Positions 27,337 to 36,500 of a stretch of 42,632 nt of DNA are shown here, piece after piece. The notes below the pieces were generated by a model, which was given only the letters and a program-made list of their open reading frames with translations, was not told the DNA's origin and did no database searches. Position numbers and translations under genes: made by a program. This stretch comes from Holophaga sp. (lineage in GTDB: Bacteria > Acidobacteriota > Holophagae > Holophagales > Holophagaceae), in NCBI GenBank assembly GCA_031292735.1, contig JARLGP010000119.1, positions 1 through 42,632 of the forward strand, read 5' to 3'. Every line of letters begins with the position of its first letter. Within the stretch, counting starts at the first letter, position 1.

Positions 27337-28245
27337 ATGATCTTCATCGCCCTGCTTCTGTTCGTGGGAGGGCTCGCCGCGTGGCGGGCCAAGAAACGCC
27401 TGGGGTTCCCCATGTCGGAACGGCTGGGCATCATCCATCTGGTGGCCTGGGGCGCGGCCGTGGTGTGCGCGGTGGGCTCCATGGCGGTGGTGGTGTCGCC
27501 CGGCATGGCCGGCGTGATGCTGCTGTTCGGCAAGGTGCAGGAAGAGGTGCTGCCTTCGGGCCTGCACTTCATCAACCCCTTCGCCACCGTGGTGGAGATG
27601 GAAGTGCGCACCCGCAACTACACCATGTCCAACGTCACCGACGAAGGCATCAAGAAGGGCGACGACTCCATCCAGGTGATCACCAGCGACGGCCTCACGG
27701 TCAAGCTGGACTGCACCATCTTCTACTCCCTGCAGCAGAACATGGTGGCCAAGATCTACCACGACATCGGGCCCGACGTGGAGGACAAGATCCTGCGGAG
27801 CGAGATCCGCGCCAGCCTGCGCGACGCCGCCGCCAACCTCAGCGCCACCGAGCTCTACACCATCAAGCGGCAGTCCTTCGTGGACCAGGTGACCAAGACC
27901 CTCAAGGCCTCCTTCGAAAGCCGCGGGATCACCATGGAACAGGTGCTGCTGCGCAACGTCATCCTGCCCGACCAGATCACCAAGGCCATCAACGACAAGA
28001 TCTCCGCCGACCAGGACGCCCAGAAGATGACCTTCGTGCTGCAGAAGGAGAAGCAGGAGGCGGAGCGCAAGCGGATCGAGGCCGAAGGCCAGGCCACCGC
28101 CCAGAAGATCGTTTCCCAGTCGCTAACCCCGCAGATCCTGGAATACCAGCGGATCCAGGCGCTGCGCTACGTGGGCGAGAAGGGCAACCTGATCATCACC
28201 AACGGCGGGGCCACGCCGATGATCCAGGTTTCCGGCCGCAAATAG
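27337..28245 (+). CDS. SPFH/prohibitin-family membrane protein
   Basis: A 302-residue protein with two N-terminal membrane helices (2-15 and about 32-52), then an SPFH domain (about 55-230) with SPGMAGVMLLFGKVQEEVLPSG in pieces, a strand-rich core and VLLRNVILPDQI. A coiled coil rich in K/E/Q (about 235-265, LQKEKQEAERKRIEAEGQA) is typical of prohibitins and HflK/C. Such proteins form ring or cage scaffolds in the membrane, often with proteases. The next gene downstream, on the other strand, is an HtrA-like protease. GGAG lies 7 bases before the ATG. Confidence 0.9.
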   Translation: MIFIALLLFVGGLAAWRAKKRLGFPMSERLGIIHLVAWGAAVVCAVGSMAVVVSPGMAGVMLLFGKVQEEVLPSGLHFINPFATVVEMEVRTRNYTMSNVTDEGIKKGDDSIQVITSDGLTVKLDCTIFYSLQQNMVAKIYHDIGPDVEDKILRSEIRASLRDAAANLSATELYTIKRQSFVDQVTKTLKASFESRGITMEQVLLRNVILPDQITKAINDKISADQDAQKMTFVLQKEKQEAERKRIEAEGQATAQKIVSQSLTPQILEYQRIQALRYVGEKGNLIITNGGATPMIQVSGRK

Positions 28246-28260
28246 GCCTGCCTGGTGTCC

Positions 28261-29526
28261 CTATTCCGGCTGCTTGGGCTTCGGCCTGGGCGGGCCGGAG
28301 TCCGGGGCCTTGGGCGGCTTGGTTTCGCCGGGCCGCAGGACGATCCGGATCACCTTGCCGTCCCGGAGCACGTCGAAGGCCAGCGTGGTTTCCGGGGGCT
28401 CCAGTTCCAGCAGGTCCATGAGCTGGGTGTCGCTTTCCACCGGGTGCCCGTTCAGGCCGACGATCACGTCGCCCAGGATCACGTCGGCCAGTTCCACCGG
28501 CTCCTTGGCTCCGGGCCGGATGCGCAGGCCGCGGAAGCCGGCCAGGGCCGCCAGGCTGCCGGGAGCGACCGAATCCACGGCGATGCCGTGCTTGACCCCC
28601 AGGCTGGCGGTGGCGGTGGGCGGGAAGGTGACGATGCCCAGCTCGGGACGGTGCAGCTGGCCCTTGGCGATGAGCACCGGCACCACCCGGTTGAGGGTGT
28701 CCACCGGGATGGCGAAGCCGACCCCGGCGCTGATCCCGGTGGTGGTGCGGATGGCGGTGTTCATGCCGATGAGCCGGCCGGCGCGGTCCAGCAGCGGCCC
28801 GCCGGAGTTGCCCGGGTTGATGGCCGCGTCGGTCTGCACCGCGTCCACGATGTGGGTGCCGAACCCGGTGAGGATGTCCCGGCCCAGGGCCGAGATGATC
28901 CCCGAGGTGAGGGTGTGGTCGAGCCCGAACGGGTTGCCGATGGCCGAAACCATCTGGCCCACCTGCAGGTCCCTGGAGGTGCCCAGGGGCAGCGGCTGCA
29001 TCTGCTCCAGGGGGGCGAACACGTGCAGCACCGCGATATCCAGGGTGAGGCTGCGGCCGATCACCAGCGCCTTGTAGGTCTTGCCGTCGGCGAGGGTGAC
29101 CTGGAGCTCCTCGGCCTCGCCCCGGGGGCCGCCGGCGGGGTCGTCCACGGTGATCACGTGGTGGTTGGTCACCACGTGGCCCAGGTTGTCCCACACGAAG
29201 CCGGTGCCCGAGGCGGGCGGCACCTGGTAGCGGTTGCCGGTGCGGTTGTCCTCCAGGAACCACTTCTTGGTGATGGAGGAGATGAACACCACCGAATGGC
29301 GGGCGCGCTTGAACACCGCCACCCGCTCCGACTCGGTGGAGGAAAGCGAAGGCCGGCGCGTGGTGGGGCGGGGCCCGGCCAGCTTGCGGTTGGTCTCGAT
29401 GGCCTCCCGCTCCGGCGCGGTCAGTTCCTGCTGGGGCCGCTCGTACTGCGCCATGGCCGGGACCAGGCCCGCCAGCACGCACACCCCCAGCCCGACCCTC
29501 CGCCCTGCTCCACCGCTTCCTCCCAT
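28261..29526 (-). CDS. HtrA/DegP-like periplasmic serine protease with one PDZ domain
   Basis: A 421-residue exported protease. The signal peptide is about 1-26 (GLGVCVLAGLVPAMAQ). The trypsin-like domain has the triad H123 in VVTNHHVI, D163 in LTLDIAVLHV and S241 in NPGNSGGPL. One PDZ domain lies at about 285-400, with the hinge motif DVIVGLNG. A proline-rich tail ends the protein. DegP/DegQ have two PDZ domains, so this is closer to DegS or plant-like Deg forms in layout, but with a cleavable signal. ATG 29526 follows GGGGAG by 8 bases; the long open frame upstream lies over the promoter and start of the divergent helicase gene and is not coding. Confidence 0.93.
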   Translation of the reverse strand: MGGSGGAGRRVGLGVCVLAGLVPAMAQYERPQQELTAPEREAIETNRKLAGPRPTTRRPSLSSTESERVAVFKRARHSVVFISSITKKWFLEDNRTGNRYQVPPASGTGFVWDNLGHVVTNHHVITVDDPAGGPRGEAEELQVTLADGKTYKALVIGRSLTLDIAVLHVFAPLEQMQPLPLGTSRDLQVGQMVSAIGNPFGLDHTLTSGIISALGRDILTGFGTHIVDAVQTDAAINPGNSGGPLLDRAGRLIGMNTAIRTTTGISAGVGFAIPVDTLNRVVPVLIAKGQLHRPELGIVTFPPTATASLGVKHGIAVDSVAPGSLAALAGFRGLRIRPGAKEPVELADVILGDVIVGLNGHPVESDTQLMDLLELEPPETTLAFDVLRDGKVIRIVLRPGETKPPKAPDSGPPRPKPKQPE

Positions 29527-29626
29527 GAGCGAATCTCCCCTGCCATGATGCGACATGCGGGTCCCTGTGGGCGGGCCGAATCGCAGGCCCCTTCTGCTTT
29601 CGCCCTTTTTCCGCCATGCTGGAAGC

Positions 29627-31693
29627 ATGTCGCACCCCATGGATCCCTTCTTCGCACCGCCGGATGGACGCATCTTCAGCTGCTTCCCGGAGGCCGAGGT
29701 GCGCGCGGGACAGCGGCGCATGGCGGAGCTGGTGGCCGATTCCATCCAGGCCGGGGCCGAGCGCTTCGAGGCCTGGAAGCGCTCCGGCTCGGACCGGGAG
29801 AACCGGCCCGACGCGGTGCTGCAGGCCATCGAGGCGGGCACCGGCACCGGCAAGTCGCTGGGCTACCTCATCCCGGCCCTGGCCTCCGGGCGCACCCCGG
29901 TGGTGGTGGCCACCCGCACCAAGCAGCTGCAGCGCCAGCTGCTGGAGGAGGACCTGCCGCGGGCGAGGGGCATCCTGGGCCGTCCGGTCAAGGCGGTGCT
30001 GGCCAAGGGCCGCAGCAACTACCTGTGCCGCACCGCCTGGGAGGCGCTGGAGGCCTATCCGCCGGCGGAGTTCACCATGGCCGACCACGGCCTGTGGCTG
30101 GCCCTGCCGCGCTGGACCAAGGAGACCCAGACCGGCGACCGGGAGGAGCTGGGCCGCTTCGGCGAAGGGGAATCGGAACTGTGGGACAAGGTCAACGCCC
30201 GGGCCGAGCGCTGCACCGGGCGCCAGTGCCCGCAGTTCGAGCAGTGCTTCCTCACCCGGCTGCGCCAGGAGATCCAGGAGGCCGACCTGGTGGTGGCCAA
30301 CCACGCCCTGCTGCTGGCCGACCGGGTGCTGCGGGAAAGCGCCTTCGGCCAGGTGCTGCCGGACGCGCCGGTGCTGATCCTGGACGAGGCCCACGAGATC
30401 GAGGAGCAGCTCACCGAAAGCTGCGCCGAGCAGTGGTCCAACCGGGCCATGACCATGCTGTTCCGCGACCTGGCCGAGGAGTCGGGCAAGGAGACTGAGG
30501 CCGCGGCCCTGGACGCCATGATCCTGCCCTGGCAGGAGGCCTGGAACCGGCTGCTGGCCCAGGTGCCGGCCGACAACGGCACCTTCGGCTTCGAGGACGG
30601 CCGGCTGGCCCTGAAGCCCCTGGCGGACGCGGTGGGCGACTGGGTGGAGGCGGGCCAGGCGGTGTGGCAGGAGGCCAAGCGGCTGGCCGCGCGCCGGGTG
30701 GACGGCAACCCCGAGGACATGGCCTGGCGCAAGGCGGCCGACCGCATCGGGCTGGCCTTCGCCCGCATGGAGCAGATCTTCGCCCAGCCCGAGGGCTGGG
30801 TTTCCACCATCAGCCGGGAAGGCCCGCAGACCGTGCTGTTCAAGGCCAACCCGGTGGACGTGCGGCCGTTCTTCCACCAGCACCTGCGCCGGGGCTTCGA
30901 GACCGTGATCCTCACCTCCGCCACCCTGCGCGACGGCCGCGGCTTCAACGGCCTGAAGCTGCGCCTGGGCCTGCGCGACGACGAGGCCGAGCGCAGCCAG
31001 CACGTGGAAAGCCCGTTCGACTTCCCCAACCAGGGCCTGCTGTTCATCCCCCCCGACCTGCCGGCCCGGCGGCCCGGACGGGACGCCATCGGCGACCCCG
31101 CCTGGGTGGAGGCCAGCCTCAGCGCCATGGAGCGGCTCATGCGCGCCAGCCGGGGCCGGGCCCTGGTGCTGTTCACCAGCCGCAAGATGCTGGCGGCCTT
31201 CCGGCCCCGGCTGGAGGCGGCGCTGCCCGGCGTCACCTTCTTCGTGCAGGGCGAGGGCATGACCCGTTCGGCCATGATGGACCGGTTCCGCCGCACCCCC
31301 CAGGCGGCCCTGCTGGGCCTGGCCAGCTTCTGGCAGGGGGTGGACATGCCCGGCGAGGCGCTCAGCCTGGTGATCGTCACCGCCCTGCCGTTCACCCCCC
31401 CCGACGACCCGGTGCTGCAGGCCCGGGTGCGCCAGGCCGACGCCAGGCAGCAGGGCCTGGGCTTCATCGGCATCCAGGTGCCGCAGATGACCCTGAAGCT
31501 CAAGCAGGGCATCGGCCGGCTGATCCGCACCCGCACCGACCGGGGCGCCGTGTGCATCCTGGACCCGCGGCTGATGCTGCCCCACGAGGACCCCAACGGC
31601 AAGCGCTACGCCGCCCAGGTGCGGGCCTCGCTGCCGCCGTTCCCCCTGGTGCGGGACTGGGACGAGGTGGAAACCTTCCTGCGCGCCCTGTGA
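29627..31693 (+). CDS. DinG/YoaA-family ATP-dependent helicase
   Basis: A 688-residue superfamily 2 helicase of the Fe-S XPD/DinG group. Walker A is AGTGTGKS with K76, and the DEAH box is LILDEAH (253-256). Four cysteines between them (C134 in NYLCRT, C196, C201 and C207 in CTGRQCPQFEQC) match the Fe-S cluster of DinG. Later motifs are ILTSATLRDG, FWQGVDMPGE and GIGRLIRT, the last being helicase motif VI. It unwinds damaged or R-loop DNA 5' to 3'. ATG 29627 follows GGAAG; ATG 29639 is an alternative. Confidence 0.93.
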   Translation: MSHPMDPFFAPPDGRIFSCFPEAEVRAGQRRMAELVADSIQAGAERFEAWKRSGSDRENRPDAVLQAIEAGTGTGKSLGYLIPALASGRTPVVVATRTKQLQRQLLEEDLPRARGILGRPVKAVLAKGRSNYLCRTAWEALEAYPPAEFTMADHGLWLALPRWTKETQTGDREELGRFGEGESELWDKVNARAERCTGRQCPQFEQCFLTRLRQEIQEADLVVANHALLLADRVLRESAFGQVLPDAPVLILDEAHEIEEQLTESCAEQWSNRAMTMLFRDLAEESGKETEAAALDAMILPWQEAWNRLLAQVPADNGTFGFEDGRLALKPLADAVGDWVEAGQAVWQEAKRLAARRVDGNPEDMAWRKAADRIGLAFARMEQIFAQPEGWVSTISREGPQTVLFKANPVDVRPFFHQHLRRGFETVILTSATLRDGRGFNGLKLRLGLRDDEAERSQHVESPFDFPNQGLLFIPPDLPARRPGRDAIGDPAWVEASLSAMERLMRASRGRALVLFTSRKMLAAFRPRLEAALPGVTFFVQGEGMTRSAMMDRFRRTPQAALLGLASFWQGVDMPGEALSLVIVTALPFTPPDDPVLQARVRQADARQQGLGFIGIQVPQMTLKLKQGIGRLIRTRTDRGAVCILDPRLMLPHEDPNGKRYAAQVRASLPPFPLVRDWDEVETFLRAL

Positions 31694-31722
31694 ACGGTAT
31701 GTTTGACGGTGAAGGAGGCCCC

Positions 31723-32370
31723 ATGCGGCGGATTCTGGTGACCGGGTTCGGCCCGTTCGGCGGGGAGCCGGTGAATCCGGCGCTGGAGGCGGTGCGGCTG
31801 CTGGAGGGCCGGGTGCTGGCGGAGCACCTGCTGGTCACCCGCGAACTGCCGGTGCTGGGCTTCGAGGCCACCGCCACCCTGGTGCGGCACATCCAGGAGG
31901 TGGATCCGGTGCTGGTCATCGCCATCGGCCAGGCCGGCGGCCGGGTCGAGATCACCCCGGAGCGGGTGGCCATCAACCTGGACGACTACCGCATCCCCGA
32001 CAACGGCGGCAACCAGCCCAGCGGCGGCCCGGTGGTGGCCGGGGGCCCGGTGGGCTACTGGTCCCGGCTGCCGGTGAAGGCCATGGTCCAGGCCATGAAG
32101 GAAGGGGGCATCCCCGCCAGCGTGTCCAGCTCGGCCGGCACCTTCGTGTGCAACCACGTATTCTACGGGCTCATGCACTTCCTGGCCGGCGAGGGCGGCG
32201 GTCGGCGGGGCGGCTTCATCCACGTGCCGTACCTGCCCGAACAGGCGGCCCGCCTGGGCGGGCAGCCCAGCATGGGGCTGGAAACCCTGGTGCGCGGGCT
32301 GGAGATCGCGGTGGCGGCGGCAGTGCGCAACCCCGAGGACAGCGCGGCGGTTTCCGGCACGATCTGCTGA
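31723..32370 (+). CDS. pcp: Pyroglutamyl-peptidase I
   Basis: A 215-residue cysteine peptidase of family C15 that removes N-terminal pyroglutamate from peptides. Visible motifs are ILVTGFGPFGGEPVNPA at the N-terminus, GQAGGRVEITPERVAIN with E80, SAGTFVCNHVFYGLMH with C143, and GFIHVPYLPEQ with H167. These match the known triad (E81, C144, H168) one position off. GGAGG lies 5 bases before ATG 31723. It is cytosolic and follows the helicase gene after 29 bases, so co-transcription is likely. Confidence 0.96.
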   Translation: MRRILVTGFGPFGGEPVNPALEAVRLLEGRVLAEHLLVTRELPVLGFEATATLVRHIQEVDPVLVIAIGQAGGRVEITPERVAINLDDYRIPDNGGNQPSGGPVVAGGPVGYWSRLPVKAMVQAMKEGGIPASVSSSAGTFVCNHVFYGLMHFLAGEGGGRRGGFIHVPYLPEQAARLGGQPSMGLETLVRGLEIAVAAAVRNPEDSAAVSGTIC

Positions 32371-32422
32371 GAATTTCCATCCCCTTGTCGCCGCCGTAAC
32401 GCCGGGGCTGTCTCCTGGTCCC

Positions 32423-33259
32423 ATGGAAGCCCTGGTTCTTTCTTCCGCAACGTCCCGGGACAACCCGGCGGCGCCCTTCGCTGCCCCGCACCTGCCCGCC
32501 CGGCTGCACATCTACACCCAGAACGTCTTCGGCCTTCCCTTCACCCGCCGGGCGCGCCGGTTCCAGGCGCTCTGCCAGCGGATCCGGGAGCTGGCTCCGG
32601 ACGTGGTGTTCCTGCAGGAGGCGCTGTTCGCCGGGGACGAGAAGCACTTCCGGATCGAGGGCTACCATGCCGCCTGCGTTCCCAACGGCCTGTTCAACCG
32701 GGGCGGCCTGCTCATCCTTTCCCGGGTCCCCTTGACCCGGGTGCGGTTCCATCCGTTCCGCGCCCAGGGCGCCTGGCACAACCTCCAGCTTTCCGACCGC
32801 CTGCTGGGCAAGGGCTGGCTCGAGGCGGAGGCCGCCGACTGGGGCATCACCCTGGTGAACACCCACCTGGTTTCCACCTACCAGGAATCCCGCCGGTTCG
32901 TGCACGACCTGGAACAGCGGGCCCAGCTGGAGCAGGTGCTCCGGGTGGTGGCGCGCCTGGGGCCGTCGGTCCTGGCGGGCGACTTCAACTTCACCGAGGG
33001 CACGCCCTTCCACGGCATCGCCGAAGCCACCGTGGAGGACGTCGCCCGGGGGCTCCACCCGCTGGGCCTGGCCCACCTGCAGCCCAAGCTCGACCACATC
33101 TTCGTGCGCGATCTGGGCTGGCGGGCCGCCCAGGCCCGGTGGGTGGTGCCCGGAACCCTGGCCGGAACCCGGGGCGCCGTTTGCCTTTCGGACCACGCGG
33201 GGGTTTCCGTGGAACTGAACCTGGGCTGGGGGGAACTGCCGTACCCGGCGGCGGGCTGA
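32423..33259 (+). CDS. Endonuclease/exonuclease/phosphatase-family protein
   Basis: A 278-residue EEP-fold phosphodiesterase. Conserved active-site segments are IYTQNVFG (N34), VVFLQEAL (E66), LVNTHLVS, LAGDFNFTEG and LSDHAGVSVE, which make up the Mg-binding and catalytic set of DNase I and sphingomyelinase-like enzymes. The length and the two H/D ends are complete, so the enzyme should be active. There is no signal peptide. The substrate (nucleic acid, phosphoinositide or sphingolipid) cannot be told. The ribosome site is weak. The gene stands between pcp and the glycosyltransferase gene on the same strand. Confidence 0.87.
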   Translation: MEALVLSSATSRDNPAAPFAAPHLPARLHIYTQNVFGLPFTRRARRFQALCQRIRELAPDVVFLQEALFAGDEKHFRIEGYHAACVPNGLFNRGGLLILSRVPLTRVRFHPFRAQGAWHNLQLSDRLLGKGWLEAEAADWGITLVNTHLVSTYQESRRFVHDLEQRAQLEQVLRVVARLGPSVLAGDFNFTEGTPFHGIAEATVEDVARGLHPLGLAHLQPKLDHIFVRDLGWRAAQARWVVPGTLAGTRGAVCLSDHAGVSVELNLGWGELPYPAAG

Positions 33260-33320
33260 CCTTACCAGGAATTCACCCGTTCGTCGCAGCCACGGCATGG
33301 GCGCGACACAGGATATGGTC

Positions 33321-34646
33321 ATGGATCTCGCCCTGCAAAAGAACCTGTTCAGCCTCTCCAGTTCCCTCACCGACCGGTTCCCCCTCGCCGGGGCCCGCAT
33401 GCTTGATGCGGCCCTGGTGCCGCTCCTGGCCCATCCCTGGATCGAGGCCGGGTTCCGGCGCCGCAACCGGGCCACCCTGGGCCGGGTCGGCGAGCTGGCC
33501 AAGGTCCTGGTACTGGCCGATATCCACCTGGGCGACGCGGTGATGCTGCAGGGGCTGGTGCTGGCGATCCGGGACTGCGCCCCGGAGGCGGAGATCCATT
33601 ATGTGGTTTCCCGGGGGGCCGGGCCCTTCCTGGAAGGCCACCCCGGCGTGTCCCGGCTGTGGCCGATCTACACCGGGTCGCCGCTGCCCTCCAGGAGCGA
33701 CCTGGACGCGGTGAGCGAGCTGGTGCTGCAGGGCGGCTACGACCTGGTGGTGAATGCCTGTCCCTTCTTCGTGCCGGGCCATCCCCTGCCGGAACGGACG
33801 CCCGTGCTGGATTTCCTCACCCATGCGCCGCACCTGGTGCGCAACGACCGTGCACCGACCGAACCGAACCACTTCCTGTTCCAGAGCCACCGGTTCCTCA
33901 CCGACCTGCTCCAGGAACGCTGGCTGTCCCGGAGGCTGGTGCCCGTCCGGGGCGCCTCGATCTTCCTGGACGACGCGGCGGTGGACGCGGCCGACGCCTT
34001 CGTGACTTCGGCGCGCTCCGACCGGAACGAACCCTGGGTGCTGCTCAATCCGGACGGCGCCTCCCCCTACACCCGGCCGCCCGAAGCCTTTCTCGCCGCC
34101 CTGCTGGAGCGGATGACGGCGGGCGGGGCCATGGTCCTGGTGGGGGAGGGCCACACCGATGCGGGCGTGGGCATCCGGCTCCAGGCGGGCCTGCCGGCCT
34201 GCCTCCGGGCCAGGACCATGCGGGTTCCCGCCACCCTGCCCGCCCCCGCCTACGCGGCCCTGCTGGACCGGGTGGACGTCTTCGTGTCGGGCGATACCGG
34301 CCCCCTGCACTGGGGCGCGGCCCGCCGGGTCTCGCGCTCCGGCCGGCGGTTCTTCTGGAACCGCACCACCGTGGTCTCCCTGTTCGGCGCCACCCCGGCG
34401 CGCATGTCCGGCTACGATTCCACCGCCGCCGGATTCCTTCCCGCCTGGCAGGACGCCCCGTCCACGGCGTTCCTGTCCCACGCGCCCTGCCAGAACATCA
34501 CCTGCCTGAACAAGCTGCACAAGACCTGCCGGGCCCCCCGGTGTTTCGAGGGCTGCTCGCCGCTCCTGGTGGCCGACGCGGTCCTCGCCCGGCTGGAGGA
34601 GATCAAGGCCTGCGGCCCCGCCCGCCCCATGCGCATCGTCGCGTGA
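33321..34646 (+). CDS. Glycosyltransferase family 9 (heptosyltransferase-like)
   Basis: A 441-residue GT-B enzyme. N-terminal VLVLADIHLGDAVMLQGLVLAIRDCAPEAEIHYVV follows, in pieces, the ADP-heptose transferase pattern, and WVLLNPDGASPYTRPPE with VDVFVSGDTGPLHWGAA is the GT9 nucleotide-sugar site. A cysteine-rich end (PCQNITCLNKLHKTCRAPRCFEGC) is unusual for the family and may bind metal. ATG 33321 is chosen because AGGA lies 7 bases upstream; ATG 33297 has no ribosome site. It probably adds heptose to LPS core, consistent with gmhA about 1.2 kb away. The stop touches the hemW stop with no gap. Confidence 0.88.
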   Translation: MDLALQKNLFSLSSSLTDRFPLAGARMLDAALVPLLAHPWIEAGFRRRNRATLGRVGELAKVLVLADIHLGDAVMLQGLVLAIRDCAPEAEIHYVVSRGAGPFLEGHPGVSRLWPIYTGSPLPSRSDLDAVSELVLQGGYDLVVNACPFFVPGHPLPERTPVLDFLTHAPHLVRNDRAPTEPNHFLFQSHRFLTDLLQERWLSRRLVPVRGASIFLDDAAVDAADAFVTSARSDRNEPWVLLNPDGASPYTRPPEAFLAALLERMTAGGAMVLVGEGHTDAGVGIRLQAGLPACLRARTMRVPATLPAPAYAALLDRVDVFVSGDTGPLHWGAARRVSRSGRRFFWNRTTVVSLFGATPARMSGYDSTAAGFLPAWQDAPSTAFLSHAPCQNITCLNKLHKTCRAPRCFEGCSPLLVADAVLARLEEIKACGPARPMRIVA

Positions 34647-35825
34647 TCAGACGAAAATCTGCAGCACGCTGTTGCTCAGCAGCATGCCCCGGGCCGTGAA
34701 GCGCAGCCAGGGCCCCTCGCGGAACAGCAGGCCGTAATTGAAGAAGGGCGCCAGCTGGGCCTCCCAGGAGTCCACCAGCGGTTCCAGGTTGCGGTCCCGG
34801 CCCAGGATCCGCAGGGCCTCCCAGTCCACCCCCCGGTGCATGCGCAGGCCCAGCAGGGGGATCTCCGCCAGCGCTTCGGCCGGATCCAGTTCCTGCACCT
34901 CGGCCTTGCCGCGGTCCTCGATCCAGGCGGGGATGACGCCGCTTTCGGTCCAGCGCCAGCGGTCCAGCTGGGAGGCGGCGCTGGGCCCGAGGCCCAGGTA
35001 GGGGCGGCGCTCCCAGTAGCGGTTGTTGTGCCGGGAGGCCTGCCCGGGGGCCGCGTAGTTGCTGATCTCGTAGGGCTGCAGCCCCAGGCGCGGGAGCTCC
35101 TCCTGGAGCGCCTCGAACACGTCGGCCGCCTCGTCCTCGGAAGGCAGGGTCAGCTTCCCGGTGTCCACCTGGGCCCGCAGCGCGCAGGCCTTGTCCAGGT
35201 CCAGCAGGTAGATGGAGAGGTGGTTGGCTCCGGCCCGCACCAGGGTGCGGGCGTCCGCCAGGATCCGGCCCAGGTCCTGGCCGGGGATGCCCACCATCAG
35301 GTCGGCGCTCACCCGCCGGAAGCCGGCCGCCCGGGCCCAGGCCAGGGCCTCCAGGGCGGAGCGGCCGTCGTGGAGGCGCCCCAGGCGGCCCAGGAGGCCG
35401 TCGTCCAGGGTCTGCACCCCCAGGCTCACCCGGTCCCAGCCGAGGCCTCTGGCGGCCTCCAGCCAGGCCTGGTCCAGGGTCCCGGGATTGGCCTCCAGGG
35501 TGGCCTCCTCCAGGGCGTCGAGCTCGAAGGCGGCGCGGGTGGCGGCGGTGAGATCGGCCAGCTCCGGGGCGGTGAGCAAGGAAGGGGTGCCGCCGCCCAG
35601 GTACAGGGTGTCCAGCGCCGGCCGGTCCAGGGCCTGGCCCCATTCCCGCAGCTGGCGGTGCAGCTGGGCCAGCACGGCCGGTTTCAGCGATTCGTCCCGG
35701 GTGGTGACGAAGGAGCAGTAGCTGCACCGGTCCCGGCAGAACGGCAGGTGCAGGTAGAGCCCCAGCGGCTCCCGGTGGGCCGCCTGGGCCAGCGCCGGGA
35801 GCTGGGCGCGCAGGGCCGGGATCAT
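34647..35825 (-). CDS. hemW: HemW-like radical SAM heme chaperone
   Basis: A 392-residue radical SAM protein. The cluster motif is CRDRCSYCSF near residue 30, in LYLHLPFCRDRCSYC context; LYLGGGTPSLL, EANPGTLD, SLGVQTLDD and YEISNYAAPG are all typical of HemW, formerly annotated as coproporphyrinogen oxidase-like. HemW carries heme to respiratory enzymes. True HemN has an extra cysteine after the CX3CX2C; here the next residue is S, fitting HemW. The ATG overlaps the gmhA stop by one base (TAATG), giving tight coupling. Gene ends abut the convergent glycosyltransferase gene, with no terminator visible. Confidence 0.93.
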   Translation of the reverse strand: MIPALRAQLPALAQAAHREPLGLYLHLPFCRDRCSYCSFVTTRDESLKPAVLAQLHRQLREWGQALDRPALDTLYLGGGTPSLLTAPELADLTAATRAAFELDALEEATLEANPGTLDQAWLEAARGLGWDRVSLGVQTLDDGLLGRLGRLHDGRSALEALAWARAAGFRRVSADLMVGIPGQDLGRILADARTLVRAGANHLSIYLLDLDKACALRAQVDTGKLTLPSEDEAADVFEALQEELPRLGLQPYEISNYAAPGQASRHNNRYWERRPYLGLGPSAASQLDRWRWTESGVIPAWIEDRGKAEVQELDPAEALAEIPLLGLRMHRGVDWEALRILGRDRNLEPLVDSWEAQLAPFFNYGLLFREGPWLRFTARGMLLSNSVLQIFV

Positions 35826-36391
35826 TACTCGAACTGGGTGTCGATGGCCTCGCACCAGAAGTGGTAGGTCATCATGTGGATTTCCTGGATCCGGGCGGTC
35901 ACCGCGCTTGGCACCACCAGGGCGTCGTCCACCAGGCCCTTGAGCTGGCCGCCGTCCCGGCCCAGCAGGCCCAGGGTGCGCAGGCCCAGCTCCTTGGCCG
36001 CCGCCACCGCCTGGATGACGTTGGGGCTGTTGCCGCTGGTGGAGATGCCCACCAGCAGGTCGCCGGGGCGGCCCAGCGCCTCCACCTGCCGGGAGAACAC
36101 CCGGTCGAAGCCGTAGTCGTTGCCGATGGCGGTGAGGGCGGAACTGTCGACGGTCAGGGCGATGCCGGCCAGGGCGCGCCGCTCCTTCACGTAGCGGCCG
36201 GACAGTTCGGCCGCGAAGTGCTGGGCGTCGGCCGCGCTGCCGCCGTTGCCGCAGACCAGGATCCGGCAGCCGCGCTTGAGCCGCTCGGCCATGTCGGCCG
36301 CCTGGGCGAGGATGTGTTCGGCCTCCGCCTCGAAGAAGGTCTGCTTCAGGGCGATGGCTTCCTGGACATGCTGGAGGAGGGTGGCTTTCAT
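35825..36391 (-). CDS. gmhA: Sedoheptulose-7-phosphate isomerase (GmhA)
   Basis: A 188-residue SIS-domain protein that makes D-glycero-D-manno-heptose-7-phosphate, the first step of LPS heptose synthesis. Motifs are [56 protein letters not shown] and [14 protein letters not shown]. Length and motifs are those of complete GmhA. ATG 36391 has only a weak ribosome site. It is the first gene of a two-gene operon with hemW (TAATG overlap), divergent from the Hpt gene. Confidence 0.96.
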   Translation of the reverse strand: MKATLLQHVQEAIALKQTFFEAEAEHILAQAADMAERLKRGCRILVCGNGGSAADAQHFAAELSGRYVKERRALAGIALTVDSSALTAIGNDYGFDRVFSRQVEALGRPGDLLVGISTSGNSPNVIQAVAAAKELGLRTLGLLGRDGGQLKGLVDDALVVPSAVTARIQEIHMMTYHFWCEAIDTQFE

Positions 36392-36500
36392 GGCGGATCC
36401 CGGGTCGGAATGTCCAGTGTGCCCTGGCCCCGGGCCGGAGCCAAATGATGTTTGCCACCCGGCTTGCCGGTTCTGGGATACTGGGCCCAGGAGATGCTCC

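Noticed and set aside
29527..29853. Upstream extension of the HtrA-like gene to 29853
   Set aside because: The extra 109 codons run antisense through the helicase N-terminus, and a signal peptide with a good ribosome site begins at 29526.
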